Counted from the first letter of the stretch, positions 36,201-45,999 are shown. The stretch is DNA of 64,000 nucleotides from Leptasterias polaris (GCA_037783415.1 JAZGTN010000089.1:4402001-4466000), one strand, 5' to 3'. Numbers and translations: made by a program. The notes: a model not told the origin generated them from the letters alone.

Positions 36201-39200
36201 TTTGCATGCGTCAGCGCATTCCAGTGGCATTGCAGAGGTATGTTTCCCAATTTCCAACTACTAAATAGTGTCTCCTATTCTCCCTCGCGTCTTCTATTTT
36301 GGGGTGAAGAAATCACAACCTGGGCTATGGAAAAGAAACGGCGTGCCATTAACCGCTGGGCGAAAGCACAGTGCGCTAAACTATAGGCGCTCATTATTTG
36401 CCGCACCCACAATTTGTTTGGTCGGAAACGGCCCTGTACCGTTATGATGGCGTGCATTTGTCGACACTGGGCACCAAACTCTTTTGTGACAATTTGCGCG
36501 CCTTTGTTCATATCGTTGGTATTAGGTGTTTCTCCCTAACAATGGTTTTCAGTGGCAAAATCATGCTCTGTTTTTATATGATGGGGTTCACCTTAGTGTT
36601 GAGGGTACTAACCGACTGCTATCGGACTTTGTGACTTGTATTGCTTCATTCGTTCAGTGATTAGAACTTTGTATTTTGGGTTGCTTTGGTTGTTCCTGTT
36701 GGGGCGTGCTGCGCACGTGTGGCGTTTTTACAGGATGTCAAGGAAACCAACCCAAAATATACACATATTGCTTAATTGTCTTTGGTTTATAATACAACAT
36801 AATTGTCATTTGTAAGGGGTCAACTTCCACTCCCCCCTTTATGTACCTAATTGGGGGTTCTTGTGCTGTATTTCCATAGCACAACTCCGGTTGACCTCAA
36901 CATATATAAATTGTATGTATTGCTAACGGTCTCAAACATTCCCTTTAAGCAACACTGCATGTAGTCAGGGTTGGATTGGGGGCCAGTTTAAAGAGAGTTA
37001 CATGTATATAGGTTGGACCTGGGAGTCCATTGATTTAGGACCTGGGCGTCCATTGACGGTATAATTTTGGACCTGGGAGTCCATTGGTAGTTTCGGACCT
37101 GGGAGTCCATCGAAGATACAAACTTGGACCTGGGAGTCCATGGACCTGGGAGTCCTTTGGACCTGGGAGTCCTTTGGACCTGGGAGTCCTTTGGTCCTGG
37201 GAGTCCAATTCTGTTGAAAGTTTTTGGACCTGGGCCGGGAGTCCATGGACCGTCCTTTTTGGACCTGGGAGTCCAATTGTGTTGAAAGTTTCTGGGACCT
37301 GGGCGTCCATTGGTTATAGTGTTTAAAGTTGATAATGTTTGACAGTTTTATGTAAGGTTTTAATTATGCCAGCTTGCCAAAAAATATCGGTATCTGGCGA
37401 AACAGGTTAATAAAAACTGTGGCGAAAAACAATTAGAAGGTATATATTGTCCTTCCCTCCGAGTCCTAGTGTGTGTATATTTGGTTAATGATAATCTTTC
37501 CTTGGTCTTTTATGGCATGGTTTATTATTATTATCCAATCCATTGACAAAAATGAATTGGTAAAGGTGTACAAAGCAGTGGTGTAAATGGGGGAGGGGCC
37601 TTGAGGGGGAGGGGCCTTGAGGGGGAGGGTGCCCCTCAGTTGATGTCTGTATACCCCCATTTGAAATCATGACTTTTAAGATTAACAATTACCAGAGTAA
37701 ATCGTTAAAATTGTTTAAACTTCAATGTGATAGTTTCAATGTTAAAAAAACTGTTTTTACATTTGTTTGTTTGTTTGTTTTATTTCCATCTGTACAACAA
37801 ACTTAGAAATACATTGATAACAACCATTATAATTGTTAAAGAATATGAAATAAGGTACAAATGGGGGTAACATCCAGAGGAGGTATGACCCTCCTGTAAT
37901 GGAGTACCCAACTGCAGTTGGTTCCCTACATTAATAAAACAATACTATTGCATGTAAAATTGCATACTAAAGAAATAATAAACTATCCCTAGGTCGACTA
38001 ATGAAATGACAATTGAACATAAGATATTAATGTCCCGCTGCTTTACATGAATAACATGTTAAGTTAGTGCAAAGAAAACCTTTATAATTGTCCAGAAAGA
38101 ACTCTTTAAGATGTCTAAGCATAACATTCCTGGATACACTGGCAAATTCATTTCTCAGACTATCAGTAAGGGAGTTAACGATTTTAGGTAGAATGTAACG
38201 ATAATTGGAGGAGACAACATCAACTCTGCAAATATTAGGAGTACGAATGAGATTATCTTGTCGTGTAGTAAAAGAATGTAAATCCCGATTTAAAGGAAAA
38301 TATAAAGAAGAACTTAAATTAACCGGGAGGAGATCGTTAAGATAATCAAAATAATGAATGCCAATTTGAACATTAAAAATATCTTCCAGCTTCAGAATTT
38401 TGTATTTGGAACAAAGAGGAGAGGTATGTGTATTATACTGGACATGACAAGCATTGCGAATACATTTTTTTTGAAGAGTGTTAAGTCTTTTAAAAAAAGA
38501 GGGATACACCTTTATCATGCCACCCCAAGCAAGGAGGCCATAGTTTAAATAAGAATTAACTAAACTATTATAAATGGCCAAACTGTCTTTAAGTCTCACA
38601 ATGTTCTTTGTTCTATTGATAATGTAATTACCTTTAGACAATTTGTTACAAACAAGGTTAATTTGCTCCTTCCAGAGCATGTTCTTATCAGTAACAAGAC
38701 CAAGAAACGTAGTGGAAGAAACCTTTTTAATACTAACATTTTCTAGATAAAGTAAGACATCTGGCAAAAACCGTTCTCTTTGCTTCAATGAATAACAGAT
38801 ATAATGAGTTTTATCAGGATGGATTTTCAACTTATTGGCTCTAAACCAATCTTGCAGAACCCTCAATTCATCATTAACAGCATTAGCCAGCACCTGCAAA
38901 TTCTGTCCAGAGGCAAAAAGTGTTGTATCATCAGCAAAGAGAACTGGTTTTAACAAAGAGCAACACATGGGCAAATCATTAGCATAGATTAAAAACAACA
39001 ATGGCCCTAAAGTTGACCCCTGGGGTATTCCACAAGTGATATTACAGGTACTGGATTTGACACCATCTAATACAACATACTGTTTACGATCATATAAATA
39101 ACTTGTAAACCAATCGAGTGCAATTCCACGTATACCATAATAATGCATTTTACGTAATAAAATGTGATGATTGACAGTGTCAAATGCTTTCTTAATATCT

Positions 39201-42150
39201 AAAAAAACTGCAAGAGAAATTTCTGAAGGATCCTTGTTGACAGAATCTGAGAGATTATTATAAAAATCTAGTATGGCATGGACAGTAGATCTACCAGCAC
39301 GAAATCCATACTGGTTAGGAGAAAATAAGTTTTGGGAATCAAGAAAAGACAAAATTCGACTGTGCATAAGTTTTTCCAAAACTTTGGAGCAGGTGTTAAT
39401 TAATGAGATAGGACGGTAATTGCCTGGATCCTGGGGATTACCTTTTTTTAAAACGGGGACAACTTTGGCTAATTTATAAAAGTTAGGAAAAGTGCCTTGC
39501 TTAAAGGAAGTATTAAAAATATTTGATAATGGCGCTGATACTACTTCAATAACTTCCTTCAAAACAGAATTACTAATTTCATCAGAGCCGGAACTATTTT
39601 TGTTATGAAATTTCTTAACAAGTTTAACAATTTCCCATGGATCAGTTGGGGTTAGAAAAAAAGAGTTAGTGGAGGAATTTGCTAAATTAACATAATAATT
39701 AAAATCTTTGTCAGAGTCTGGAACAGTTTTGGAAGTAATGTCCCCTACAGAACAGAAATGTTGATTAAGTATCTCTGCAATATCATTAGAATTCAAGAGC
39801 AACTCATTATTAAAAATAATACCATTTATTTTTGAAGGCGATTTGTTGCCCTTTGTGATCAAATTAAGAAGACGCCATGTTTCTTTAGCATTACCTTTAA
39901 GTTCGTTTAACTTATTGTGATAATAAGTGACTTTGGCATGACGTTTAATTTTATTAAACAAATTATTATACTTTCTATAAAAAATGAGACTGTTCAGGTT
40001 CTTATTCCTACAGGCATAGTACTTTTGTTTGTTACAACAGGATTTCAATAACCCTGGTGTCATCCAAGGGGATCGTATCAACTGACGCCTAGAAATTTTA
40101 ATTTGAACAAGTGGGAATGCCAGATCAAAAGCTGATTGCCAAATATCAGTAAAAGCATTCAGTTTATCATCAACATGATGAGAATTAAAAACACGAGACC
40201 AGTTAACGGTGGACAGTATTCTATGAAAAGCTTGACGATTAACCGTATTAAAAATTCTAATAGTTTTACTCAGGTTAGTAGCAGACTGTTGAATACTTCC
40301 ATTTTCAAAAGCATATACTGAAATAAAATGGTCAGAAAGATCACTTTTAATAATAAAAGAGGCAGCATTTCTATCTATTCTGTTTGTAAAAATATTATCA
40401 ATCAAAGAAAATTTGTCGCCGGCAATTCTAGACGGTCTTAATATCATAGGCACATAGTTATACTCAAAAAGACAATCAATAAATTCGCTCACAAAGTTGC
40501 CATATGAACTAGGGCAGCCATATTTAAGCAAGTTAATATTTATGTCACCCAGAATATAACAAGCTTTTGATTTAGAATGTTTGACTTTTAAAAATAAATT
40601 TAGCAAAAAATCTTTGAACAGTATCAGCTCAGAAAGGGCCACACCTGGTGGTCTATACATTGAACAAATAATAAAACTATCTTTGGTACCAGGATGAATT
40701 TCAGCAGCAATAAGTTCTATGCTAGTGGAAAAATAAGATAAGTCCTCTCGAACAATAAAGTTAAAACGATTATCAATAAGAATGGCCACACCACCTCCCT
40801 TCCTGTCAGAGCGATGTTTTTCACATAAACTTATAGGATGGTAGCCTGGCAAATCATCAAAATTGCAACAATTTCGGTCATTTAGATACGTCTCAGAAAG
40901 TGCAATAAAACTAATTTTACCTTTGAGGCTGAGCAAATCTAAATGCATTTTAAAATCATCCCATTTACTAGGTAAACTAAAAATATTAAGCTGGAGAAAA
41001 ATAATCGGATTGCTGAGATGGCCAATCTGGTCATTGAAATCTTGATAAGAGACATAAGGACTAGTAATAGTCGGGTGATCAAGCTGGTACGGAGATGGCA
41101 CATAGTTGGAACTTTCAGTATCATTTTCAAGTAAATCAGCAAGACACGTATCAAAATCTAAGGAGGTTTCTTGGTCATACATAAAATAAACATACAATAA
41201 TACATGTTACCTGGGGAAAAGAATATCAGTAATAAGCACACATCCCCACATACAATATACATACATTCACGATTCCAATGAATTGAATATGGGTATACTA
41301 TCATAGTATAAGGAACACAACTGCAGTCTAGTAGCAAAAGTATAAAAAACATATGGCTATATTCGAGCATGATAGTTCACACGGGGGGCTCCGCATCTTG
41401 GAGCAGTGAAAAATAATAATAAGTTACCTTGGAACAAAAGTCATTCCGGTAATGTCCATGCTTTAACGGTTTTAATGATCTTGTCGGTAATAACGAGACT
41501 GACAGTACCTATGCGAAAGTTAATCTTGACGAAGAAAGATGTGCCCTTCTGCTTAGCCACCTTAGCCTCATCACAGGTCTTCAGCTGAGCATGGGCCATC
41601 TTAAGTTTCTTAGGCCACTGTGTAATGACCCTCATGTCTCTCATCGAGGTAGGCTTGGACCTCGCAGCTGAAAGAACCAATTCTTTATCGTCCCAGGAGT
41701 TGAATGCCACAATAAAATTGGCTGCTGGTTGCTTGGTAGCTCCAGAAAAACTGCGGGTAGGTAGGGGATGGGATCTTTTCAAAGACATGGAGCTGGCTTT
41801 GGCTACAGGAACTCCACATAACTGGATGAGTCGTCGAGCCTTTGCATCATGCTCTGAAATATCCGGGTTGAATGGTGGTGGATTAATGAAGACGATGTTA
41901 TATTGCATGCTTCTGGTTTCTGCAATGAGAGACTGCTGCTTGAAGTTGTTTCTCACCGTTTCAACCTCTGCCTCCAAAGATGGTATAGCTGTTTTTTCAA
42001 TCGTGTCTATACGTGCAGACGCAAACTCAAGTGAAGCCTGGCAATGATTTTTTTAATAACTAGACATCCTGTTACCTCTCCTATTCTATATTGAATTATC
42101 CGTTCACTCTCATGTATGTCTGTATGATTGTTGCATATTTTGGCCGAATA

Positions 42151-42188
<38 letters not shown>

Positions 42189-44265
42189 GGAGTTACCGGC
42201 ACAAAAGAAAATGTGATCTTTCTTTTGTAGGCTGTGATGAAATGAAATAATAATAATAATAATAATAATAACGTGAGATTATCTTGTAAAGGGGGGGGGG
42301 GGCATAACAAGACAAGAGAAATGCAAACGGAAACTACAGTTTATTTTTACCAGACGAGTGCCAACCTTTCATTTTCAAACCTGTTAAACACTGTGTGCCC
42401 AACTGCATTTCTGTAACAGAGTGACGAATTTCATCTTATCAGGTATCATTTATTATCTATGCAAACATCTGTAGTTAATATTAAGTAATAATAGGCTTAT
42501 TAATTACAGTTACATTACATACTTTAAGCAGTTAATGATAATAATATGATTTCTCCACAGCTCCATACTCCCAATTTCAAAATAATGAGGATGATAGAAT
42601 GTATGCTCCACCGGACGCACTTCCAGGATATTCACCCCAAGAAGTTCCCCCTCTTGCCTATGCCACTCCCATGGGTCAAATCTGTGCCCCACCCCCTCCT
42701 GTCAATGTGATGGTATGTATATAGACTGTAACCTGTTTCTTCTTGAGGATTGAAATAAACTTTATCTTCCAAAACCTAACGATGAATACCTTTTGAGAGC
42801 TGTATAGTACAGATTACTAGATCTAATGTCTTCGGTTGTTTCTTTCTGTTCATTATTTAGATGACGGCACCTCTGACTCAGACCATCATCTCAACGACCA
42901 ACGTCATGCCAAATGATCACTTTGGTTTGGCTCTCTTTGTTTGCTTGTGTTGCTGCTTTCCTGTTGGCATTGTTGCACTGGTCAAAGCCAACGAGGTAAG
43001 GATTAAGAAACATGTGTACCAATTATTGCACCATATTATATTGTTGAAAGCCTACATACTAATCTAAAAACAAATGGCCTTCTACACAGTTGACATGGTT
43101 GAAACAACACAGTATGAAAGTGACCTTTTCATTATTGGCATTCCCTGCCAGGGTTCTTTGTTTTTTGTTTTGCTTCTATCGTTTTGGGGTAATGGAAGTA
43201 AGCTTCACATCAGGGAAATCATTTTGTCTGAAAAGCTGCCAATGATTAGAAATCATTAAAAACATTTAAGTCGACCTGAGAAACGATTCTTGCCTGAATC
43301 TTTTCTCAGATATCAAGGTGGTGTCCGTTCGTGAATGCTGCGACCATAGATGCGGTTGGTTGTTGGTACCCGCTGCCGCTGTCGCCTTGCTAAACGTGGG
43401 TTGAATGATTCATCATTTTGTGTGAAAATACTGTGACAGTTTTGTGCTATTTTTCTTAGCAAGCACTGAATCCAGCTGAAACTTTCATGTGTGATTTTTA
43501 TTTTATCTTTCTGTGTAGTTTTATCTACACGTCGGCATTACGTTGCAAAAAAAAACCAAATGATGACCTTACTGTTTCATGGAGCAACAATTGATCTTGA
43601 ACCTATTGTAGAGGCGTACAGTATAGTCACATGTTTTTTTCCTTCAAAACAAGTACACTAAATATGGATCAAAATTGTATTTCTTTTTTTGGTTGTATTT
43701 TCTGTACTTCTCTAGTATTGTTCCGTTTTCCTTTGTTTGTAGGTTGTATTTTCTGTACTTCTCTAGTATTGTTCCGTTGTCCTTTGTTTGTAGGTTTGCA
43801 GAGACTCCATGAATATAAACTCTTTTCATGAAATGTGGTGGTTCTGAAAAGAACCAGTGGTTATAACAACTTGATGTTTCGATCCGTATGCTCTGATCGT
43901 CTTCAGGAGAAAATACTGAAGACGATCAGAGCATACTGATCGAAACATCAAGTTGTTAACCACCAGTTCTTTTCAGAACCCCCTTTAACTCATAGAGAGA
44001 GAGTTTACCATGTCTACGCAAACCTTCCTGGATTGTATTCCCACCATACAAGATGTTGCAAGGTTTCAAATTCTTATTTATTTTGTACAATATGTAGGTG
44101 AGAGACCGTTTCAATGTTGGAGACTTGCTTGGGGCAAACCAAGCCTCGGAAGATGCCAGGAAGTACTCCATGATTGGTCTTGGCATTGGGATTTCTACTG
44201 TAGTGATCACAATTCTAATTGTCGTCGTTTATTTTGCCATTATAGCTGCGGTCATTTCATATTAA
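27298..44265 (+). CDS. CD225/dispanin family two-pass membrane protein, gene A, four exons
   Basis: This is a PRRT1/IFITM-like membrane protein; family members act in vesicle trafficking, synapses or, in vertebrate IFITMs, membrane-level antiviral restriction. The role here is unknown. Coding exons are 27298-27307, 42561-42712, 42861-42995 and 44098-44265, all GT-AG with consistent phase, for 154 residues. The N-terminus is proline- and tyrosine-rich (PGYSPQ, CAPPPP). The CD225 core follows: a first membrane segment with the cysteine cluster CLCCCFPVGIVAL, a loop with EVRDRFNVGD and ASEDARKYS, then a second hydrophobic helix (IGISTVVITILIVVVYF). The cysteines are likely palmitoylated. Exon 1 was placed by homology to the second gene, where exons 1 and 2 are only 1.25 kb apart. 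Intron 1 is about 15.25 kb, swollen by transposons. If an alternative first exon exists, the core exons still stand. Confidence 0.8.
27661..28020. mobile_element. Hairpin-centred MITE, copy 2, intact palindrome
   Basis: It is the same family as 7151-7590. The central GAGAAGCGTTTCTG and its inverse abut directly, so this copy shows the ancestral hairpin. It lies in intron 1 of CD225 gene A. Confidence 0.8.
28021..30104. other. Intron sequence, no gene seen; repeated GACGTCA-rich segments
   Basis: AT-rich non-coding sequence. The block CAGTTATGACGTATCAAGCC with CTGTTTAAAAAAGAA occurs near 29325 and 29530, and AACAGGTACTTGCC recurs near 29360 and 29670. TGACGTCAT-type sites cluster at 29490-29660. 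These suggest decayed element copies; no exon is seen. Confidence 0.45.
30105..31085 (+). pseudogene. 5'-truncated CR1/Rex1-type LINE fragment with (GAATT)n tail
   Basis: The conceptual translation starts in the reverse transcriptase at the catalytic KYADDMSVLGF and runs through CDENYLVINAQKTKE and VDEYKYLGT. After frameshifts near 30380 and 30565 it continues in MNKLQRITRVASKVIG and RFSFLPSAIHLFN. The 3' end is AATAAATCA followed by about 14 GAATT units (31017-31084). It lies inside intron 1 of CD225 gene A. Confidence 0.8.
31086..31620. repeat. Satellite-like array of about 60-base units
   Basis: Roughly eight to nine degenerate units contain AACGTTGATTAAACG, then TTTTTCAACCAAAAAC, then CAACCATGAAAACC. 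The array starts directly after the LINE tail microsatellite. Diverged AACGTTGATT words also occur near 28340-28400 and 28830. Confidence 0.8.
31621..35780. other. Intron sequence, no gene seen
   Basis: No conserved exon was recognised. A TGTGTGTTG-rich stretch lies near 33550-33600, followed by GGGTCGAAACGTCAGGCC, a motif type often seen in retroelement-derived repeats. Open frames of about 100 codons near 32100, 32590 and 33761 have no recognisable domain. Confidence 0.45.
35840..36145. repeat. Degenerate tandem repeat with TCTCCAGTGTGGGCCTTTA motif
   Basis: Five to six loosely spaced (60-90 base) copies of a TCTCCxxTGTGxGxCTTTA word, often with TTGGCTCGAGAAT, precede the SGNH-like remnant. 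They may be the untranslated part of the same decayed element. Confidence 0.5.
36150..36660 (+). pseudogene. Degenerate SGNH/GDSL hydrolase-like remnant with two DGVHLS motifs
   Basis: Two conceptual segments end like SGNH hydrolases, where the catalytic Asp and His lie in a DxxH block. One, 36388-36522, reads PHPQFVWSETALYRYDGVHL then STLGTKLFCDNLRAFV. The other, 36535-36660, reads WQNHALFLYDGVHLSVEGTN then RLLSDFV and a stop, in another frame. Upstream, KRRAINRWAKAQ fits the helix that usually precedes this block, but stops interrupt it. Such domains occur in Ngaro-like and other invertebrate retroelements, so a decayed mobile element is likeliest. Confidence 0.55.
37012..37320. repeat. Minisatellite of GGACCTGGGAGTCC units
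   Basis: About twelve copies of TTTGGACCTGGGAGTCCA, some separated by short unique pieces, fill this stretch of intron 1 of CD225 gene A. The unit is partly self-complementary (GGAC...GTCC). Open frames with GPKDSQVQ repeats on the minus strand are artefacts of the array. Confidence 0.9.
37470..37764 (+). repeat. Intron block shared with the second CD225 gene
   Basis: It aligns with 63210-63492 in intron 1 of gene B, including the doubled GGGGCCTTGAGGGGGA and the TACCCCCATTTGAAATCATG block. It marks ancestral intron sequence that predates the gene duplication. Confidence 0.85.
38027..41182 (-). CDS. LINE ORF2: endonuclease plus reverse transcriptase, intact
   Basis: This is the retrotransposition enzyme of a CR1/L2/Jockey-type LINE: an AP-like endonuclease nicks target DNA and the reverse transcriptase copies the RNA there. 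From the ATG at 41182 the frame is open for about 1051 codons. The endonuclease part shows ALSETYLND, GDININLLKYG and, near residue 290, LSDHF. The reverse transcriptase part shows PVLKKGNPQDPGNYRPISL, FLDIKKAFDTVNH, GIPQGSTLGPLLFLIYANDL and the catalytic FADDTTLF near residue 750. No frameshift or stop is seen. It sits inverted in intron 1 of CD225 gene A, and lack of the 5' end means the copy probably cannot be expressed normally. Confidence 0.92.
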   Translation of the reverse strand: MYDQETSLDFDTCLADLLENDTESSNYVPSPYQLDHPTITSPYVSYQDFNDQIGHLSNPIIFLQLNIFSLPSKWDDFKMHLDLLSLKGKISFIALSETYLNDRNCCNFDDLPGYHPISLCEKHRSDRKGGGVAILIDNRFNFIVREDLSYFSTSIELIAAEIHPGTKDSFIICSMYRPPGVALSELILFKDFLLNLFLKVKHSKSKACYILGDININLLKYGCPSSYGNFVSEFIDCLFEYNYVPMILRPSRIAGDKFSLIDNIFTNRIDRNAASFIIKSDLSDHFISVYAFENGSIQQSATNLSKTIRIFNTVNRQAFHRILSTVNWSRVFNSHHVDDKLNAFTDIWQSAFDLAFPLVQIKISRRQLIRSPWMTPGLLKSCCNKQKYYACRNKNLNSLIFYRKYNNLFNKIKRHAKVTYYHNKLNELKGNAKETWRLLNLITKGNKSPSKINGIIFNNELLLNSNDIAEILNQHFCSVGDITSKTVPDSDKDFNYYVNLANSSTNSFFLTPTDPWEIVKLVKKFHNKNSSGSDEISNSVLKEVIEVVSAPLSNIFNTSFKQGTFPNFYKLAKVVPVLKKGNPQDPGNYRPISLINTCSKVLEKLMHSRILSFLDSQNLFSPNQYGFRAGRSTVHAILDFYNNLSDSVNKDPSEISLAVFLDIKKAFDTVNHHILLRKMHYYGIRGIALDWFTSYLYDRKQYVVLDGVKSSTCNITCGIPQGSTLGPLLFLIYANDLPMCCSLLKPVLFADDTTLFASGQNLQVLANAVNDELRVLQDWFRANKLKIHPDKTHYICYSLKQRERFLPDVLLYLENVSIKKVSSTTFLGLVTDKNMLWKEQINLVCNKLSKGNYIINRTKNIVRLKDSLAIYNSLVNSYLNYGLLAWGGMIKVYPSFFKRLNTLQKKCIRNACHVQYNTHTSPLCSKYKILKLEDIFNVQIGIHYFDYLNDLLPVNLSSSLYFPLNRDLHSFTTRQDNLIRTPNICRVDVVSSNYRYILPKIVNSLTDSLRNEFASVSRNVMLRHLKEFFLDNYKGFLCTNLTCYSCKAAGH
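41441..42041 (-). pseudogene. LINE ORF1, 5'-truncated
   Basis: The C-terminal 200 or so residues of an RNA-binding ORF1 protein remain. A coiled-coil-like start (ARIDTIEKTAIPSLEAEVET) is followed by an RRM-like region (YNIVFINPPPF, ANFIVAFNSWDDKELVL) and a basic C-terminal domain (ITQWPKKLKMAHAQL). The frame is open into the truncation point at 42041, so the original start is missing. Confidence 0.7.
42042..42185 (+). mobile_element. Old LINE/SINE 3' end with (AAT)n tail, shared by both CD225 introns
   Basis: The block from AATGATTTTTTTAATAACTA to GCCGAATAAATAATAAT recurs at 63502-63627 in gene B. It ends in an AAT microsatellite like a retroposon tail. Its presence in both introns dates it before the gene duplication. 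Confidence 0.6.
43691..43792 (+). repeat. 51-base tandem duplication in CD225 gene A intron 3
   Basis: Two copies (43691-43741 and 43742-43792) differ by about one base. Each ends in a pyrimidine-rich stretch and TTTGTAG, so each makes an acceptor-like site ahead of the true exon 4 acceptor at 44097. Confidence 0.85.
43840..43980. mobile_element. Palindromic MITE, about 140 bases
   Basis: GGTTCTGAAAAGAACC at the left is matched inverted at the right, and the stem continues through AACTTGATGTTTCGATC and CTGATCGTCTTCAG. It lies just upstream of CD225 gene A exon 4. Confidence 0.8.
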
Positions 44266-44355
44266 ACCAGCAGTATTGATAATCTTAACGATGATCTGAA
44301 CAATATTGGATCTGCAAGCATCTTTGGATAGATGGCCCAGTGGGCCTATAGACCT

Positions 44356-44536
44356 GGGCCCACTTTAATGGAATAGCTTAAAGCACAAAAGGGCAGCTAA
44401 ACACAAAACAATTTTGCTTGGAAGCCAAATCACCATACAAATGTACCATCTTTGACTGGTGTTCTGCTTAGCTTGCTTAGCAGAAATATTGTTGAGCCAA
44501 GTTTTTCTGCTTAAGCAACTCTGTGAAATTGGGCAC
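44356..44536. mobile_element. Diverged MITE, third copy of the 2.1-2.5 kb family
   Basis: It shares GGGCCCA ends, GACTGGTGTTCTGCTTAGC and CTTAAGCAACTCTGTGAAA with the pair at 2101-2477. It lies about 90 bases past the CD225 gene A stop, probably in its 3' UTR. Confidence 0.65.
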
Positions 44537-45003
44537 AGGAGTGGGTTATGATTGAAAGAAACGCTAAGCAAATTCTTGGGACTAATGGTAACACAACTCT
44601 CTAAACTTGATCACCGGGCTTTGGTTTTAGGGGCTCCACTTTCAATCACTTTCATTGTTCAGTTGTGGGGTGGGGGGATCACTGTGATTAAGATTGACTA
44701 CTTGTAGTTAATTCAAACTTTGGCCAAAAGTTACATTGATTAGTGCGAAGAGGGTTACAGCGTGGAGGTGAGGAATTTATGGTCAGACCATGGAAGAACA
44801 TTCCTTTGTCCATGCTCACACTTTGTATCTTTTGATCCATCAACAAGTATTTCTGTATTGTTGTGATTTAAAATCTAAATTTTAAACTCACATGTAATTC
44901 CATAACACTTTTGATACGGTGATTGTTTTTATACTTCAGAATGTATTTTTTTATTGCGTATGAAAGTAATGAGAAAAGATTCAATGTAATTTTATTTCCC
45001 CCA

Positions 45004-45178
45004 ATAGACCTTATGCATATGACGTCATTTGAGTAGGGCGCCCTCACCTAGAGGTCAAAAGGAAGATGTTCATTGGCCAGTCCTGTGCGCCGCGCGTACA
45101 AATCAGCGCGTTTCCATGGTTTCATCATCAGTTTACCTCTAAGATGGCGGCTTGGTGACGTCAATGCATAAGGTCTAT
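45004..45178. mobile_element. 175-base MITE with ATAGACCTTATGCAT ends
   Basis: ATAGACCTTATGCATATGACGTCA at the left is closely matched inverted by TGACGTCAATGCATAAGGTC and TAT at the right. The interior is CpG-rich and non-coding. Confidence 0.8.
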
Positions 45179-45179
45179 G

Positions 45180-45345
45180 TGAAAGAATACTGGCTCCGGT
45201 TTTTCGGCGATATCTCAGAAAAGCGACCACCTTTTGAAGTGAAAACTTGACAGGTTAGTTTTATCGAATAACTATATTTACGATTATAAATGATTAAAAC
45301 CAATCAAACAGTTCCAAAAACCAAAGGTAAGCTTTGCCTTTAAAG
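45180..45345. repeat. MITE fragment (family beta, right half)
   Basis: It starts CTCCGGTTTTTCGGCGATAT as in the hairpin MITEs and ends GTTCCAAAAACCAAAGG, the inverse of the left end of the element at 9288. Confidence 0.6.
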
Positions 45346-45999
45346 AGTCATCCCATTGGTTTTGTACACACAAATCCAAGAGGGGACGGGACATCTTTAT
45401 TCTGTTAAAAAACACGGATTCCTTTTGTTGTAGTCCCATGCTTCCATCGGTATACTTTCTCAGTCGTACATCAGATGAATTTAGAAACAAACTTTTAGTG
45501 ACATTTGTCTTTTTGCATTTTTTTAATTTTATTATAATTAAAAAAAAAATAATAATCACCAACATTACCATATTGGTGTACTTGTATTTCAAAAGTAGGT
45601 AACTTTTAAGTATTTTTATATTTTATTATTATATTCAGTACTTTTGTGGAAGGTATAGAGGTAGGCCTATATAAGCTAGCCGTTTTCTTCAGACTCAGTT
45701 TTCTTAAAATTGTACTCAGTAATTTAAATGGAACCAATAATTAGTTTTTGCACATTTTTGCTTACAGGATTAAATTACTTAGCATTAATTTCGGATTAGC
45801 AGCTCATTCAAAATTAGTTCCAGGAGAATTTGAAAATACTGGAATTTTGTTAGAAATGCAATAGAAACAATCGGTGACCGGAGATACGTGACTCATAGTG
45901 GGTATATACAATGCAAACAAACCAAGCAGCAATGGGTATGGAAAAGCGTGGATGCTTCCGGCAACCATTCGGCAGAAGCCCTGATAAGCAGCCAGGCTT

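Larger units (their letters stand above)
37765..42041 (-). mobile_element. 5'-truncated CR1/Jockey-superclade LINE, recent insertion
   Basis: This 4277-base insertion is defined by comparing the two CD225 introns: gene B lacks it at 63493-63501. It ends (minus strand) in an AAAC-repeat tail next to 37765-37780 and is cut off inside ORF1 at 42041. It carries part of ORF1 and an uninterrupted ORF2. Gene B has about nine bases at the site (ACATGCAGA) that gene A lacks, suggesting a small target deletion rather than a duplication. Confidence 0.9.

Noticed and set aside
36998..37310. Repetitive GPKDSQVQ-like proteins
   Set aside because: They are translations of the GGACCTGGGAGTCC minisatellite.
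43861..43960. A hammerhead ribozyme, suggested by CTGATC and CGAAAC words
   Set aside because: The CTGANGA core is absent; the words belong to the arms of a palindromic element.
42861..44265. Calling the CD225 protein an IFITM antiviral gene
   Set aside because: The long proline- and tyrosine-rich N-terminus resembles PRRT1-type dispanins, and family membership alone does not show antiviral function.
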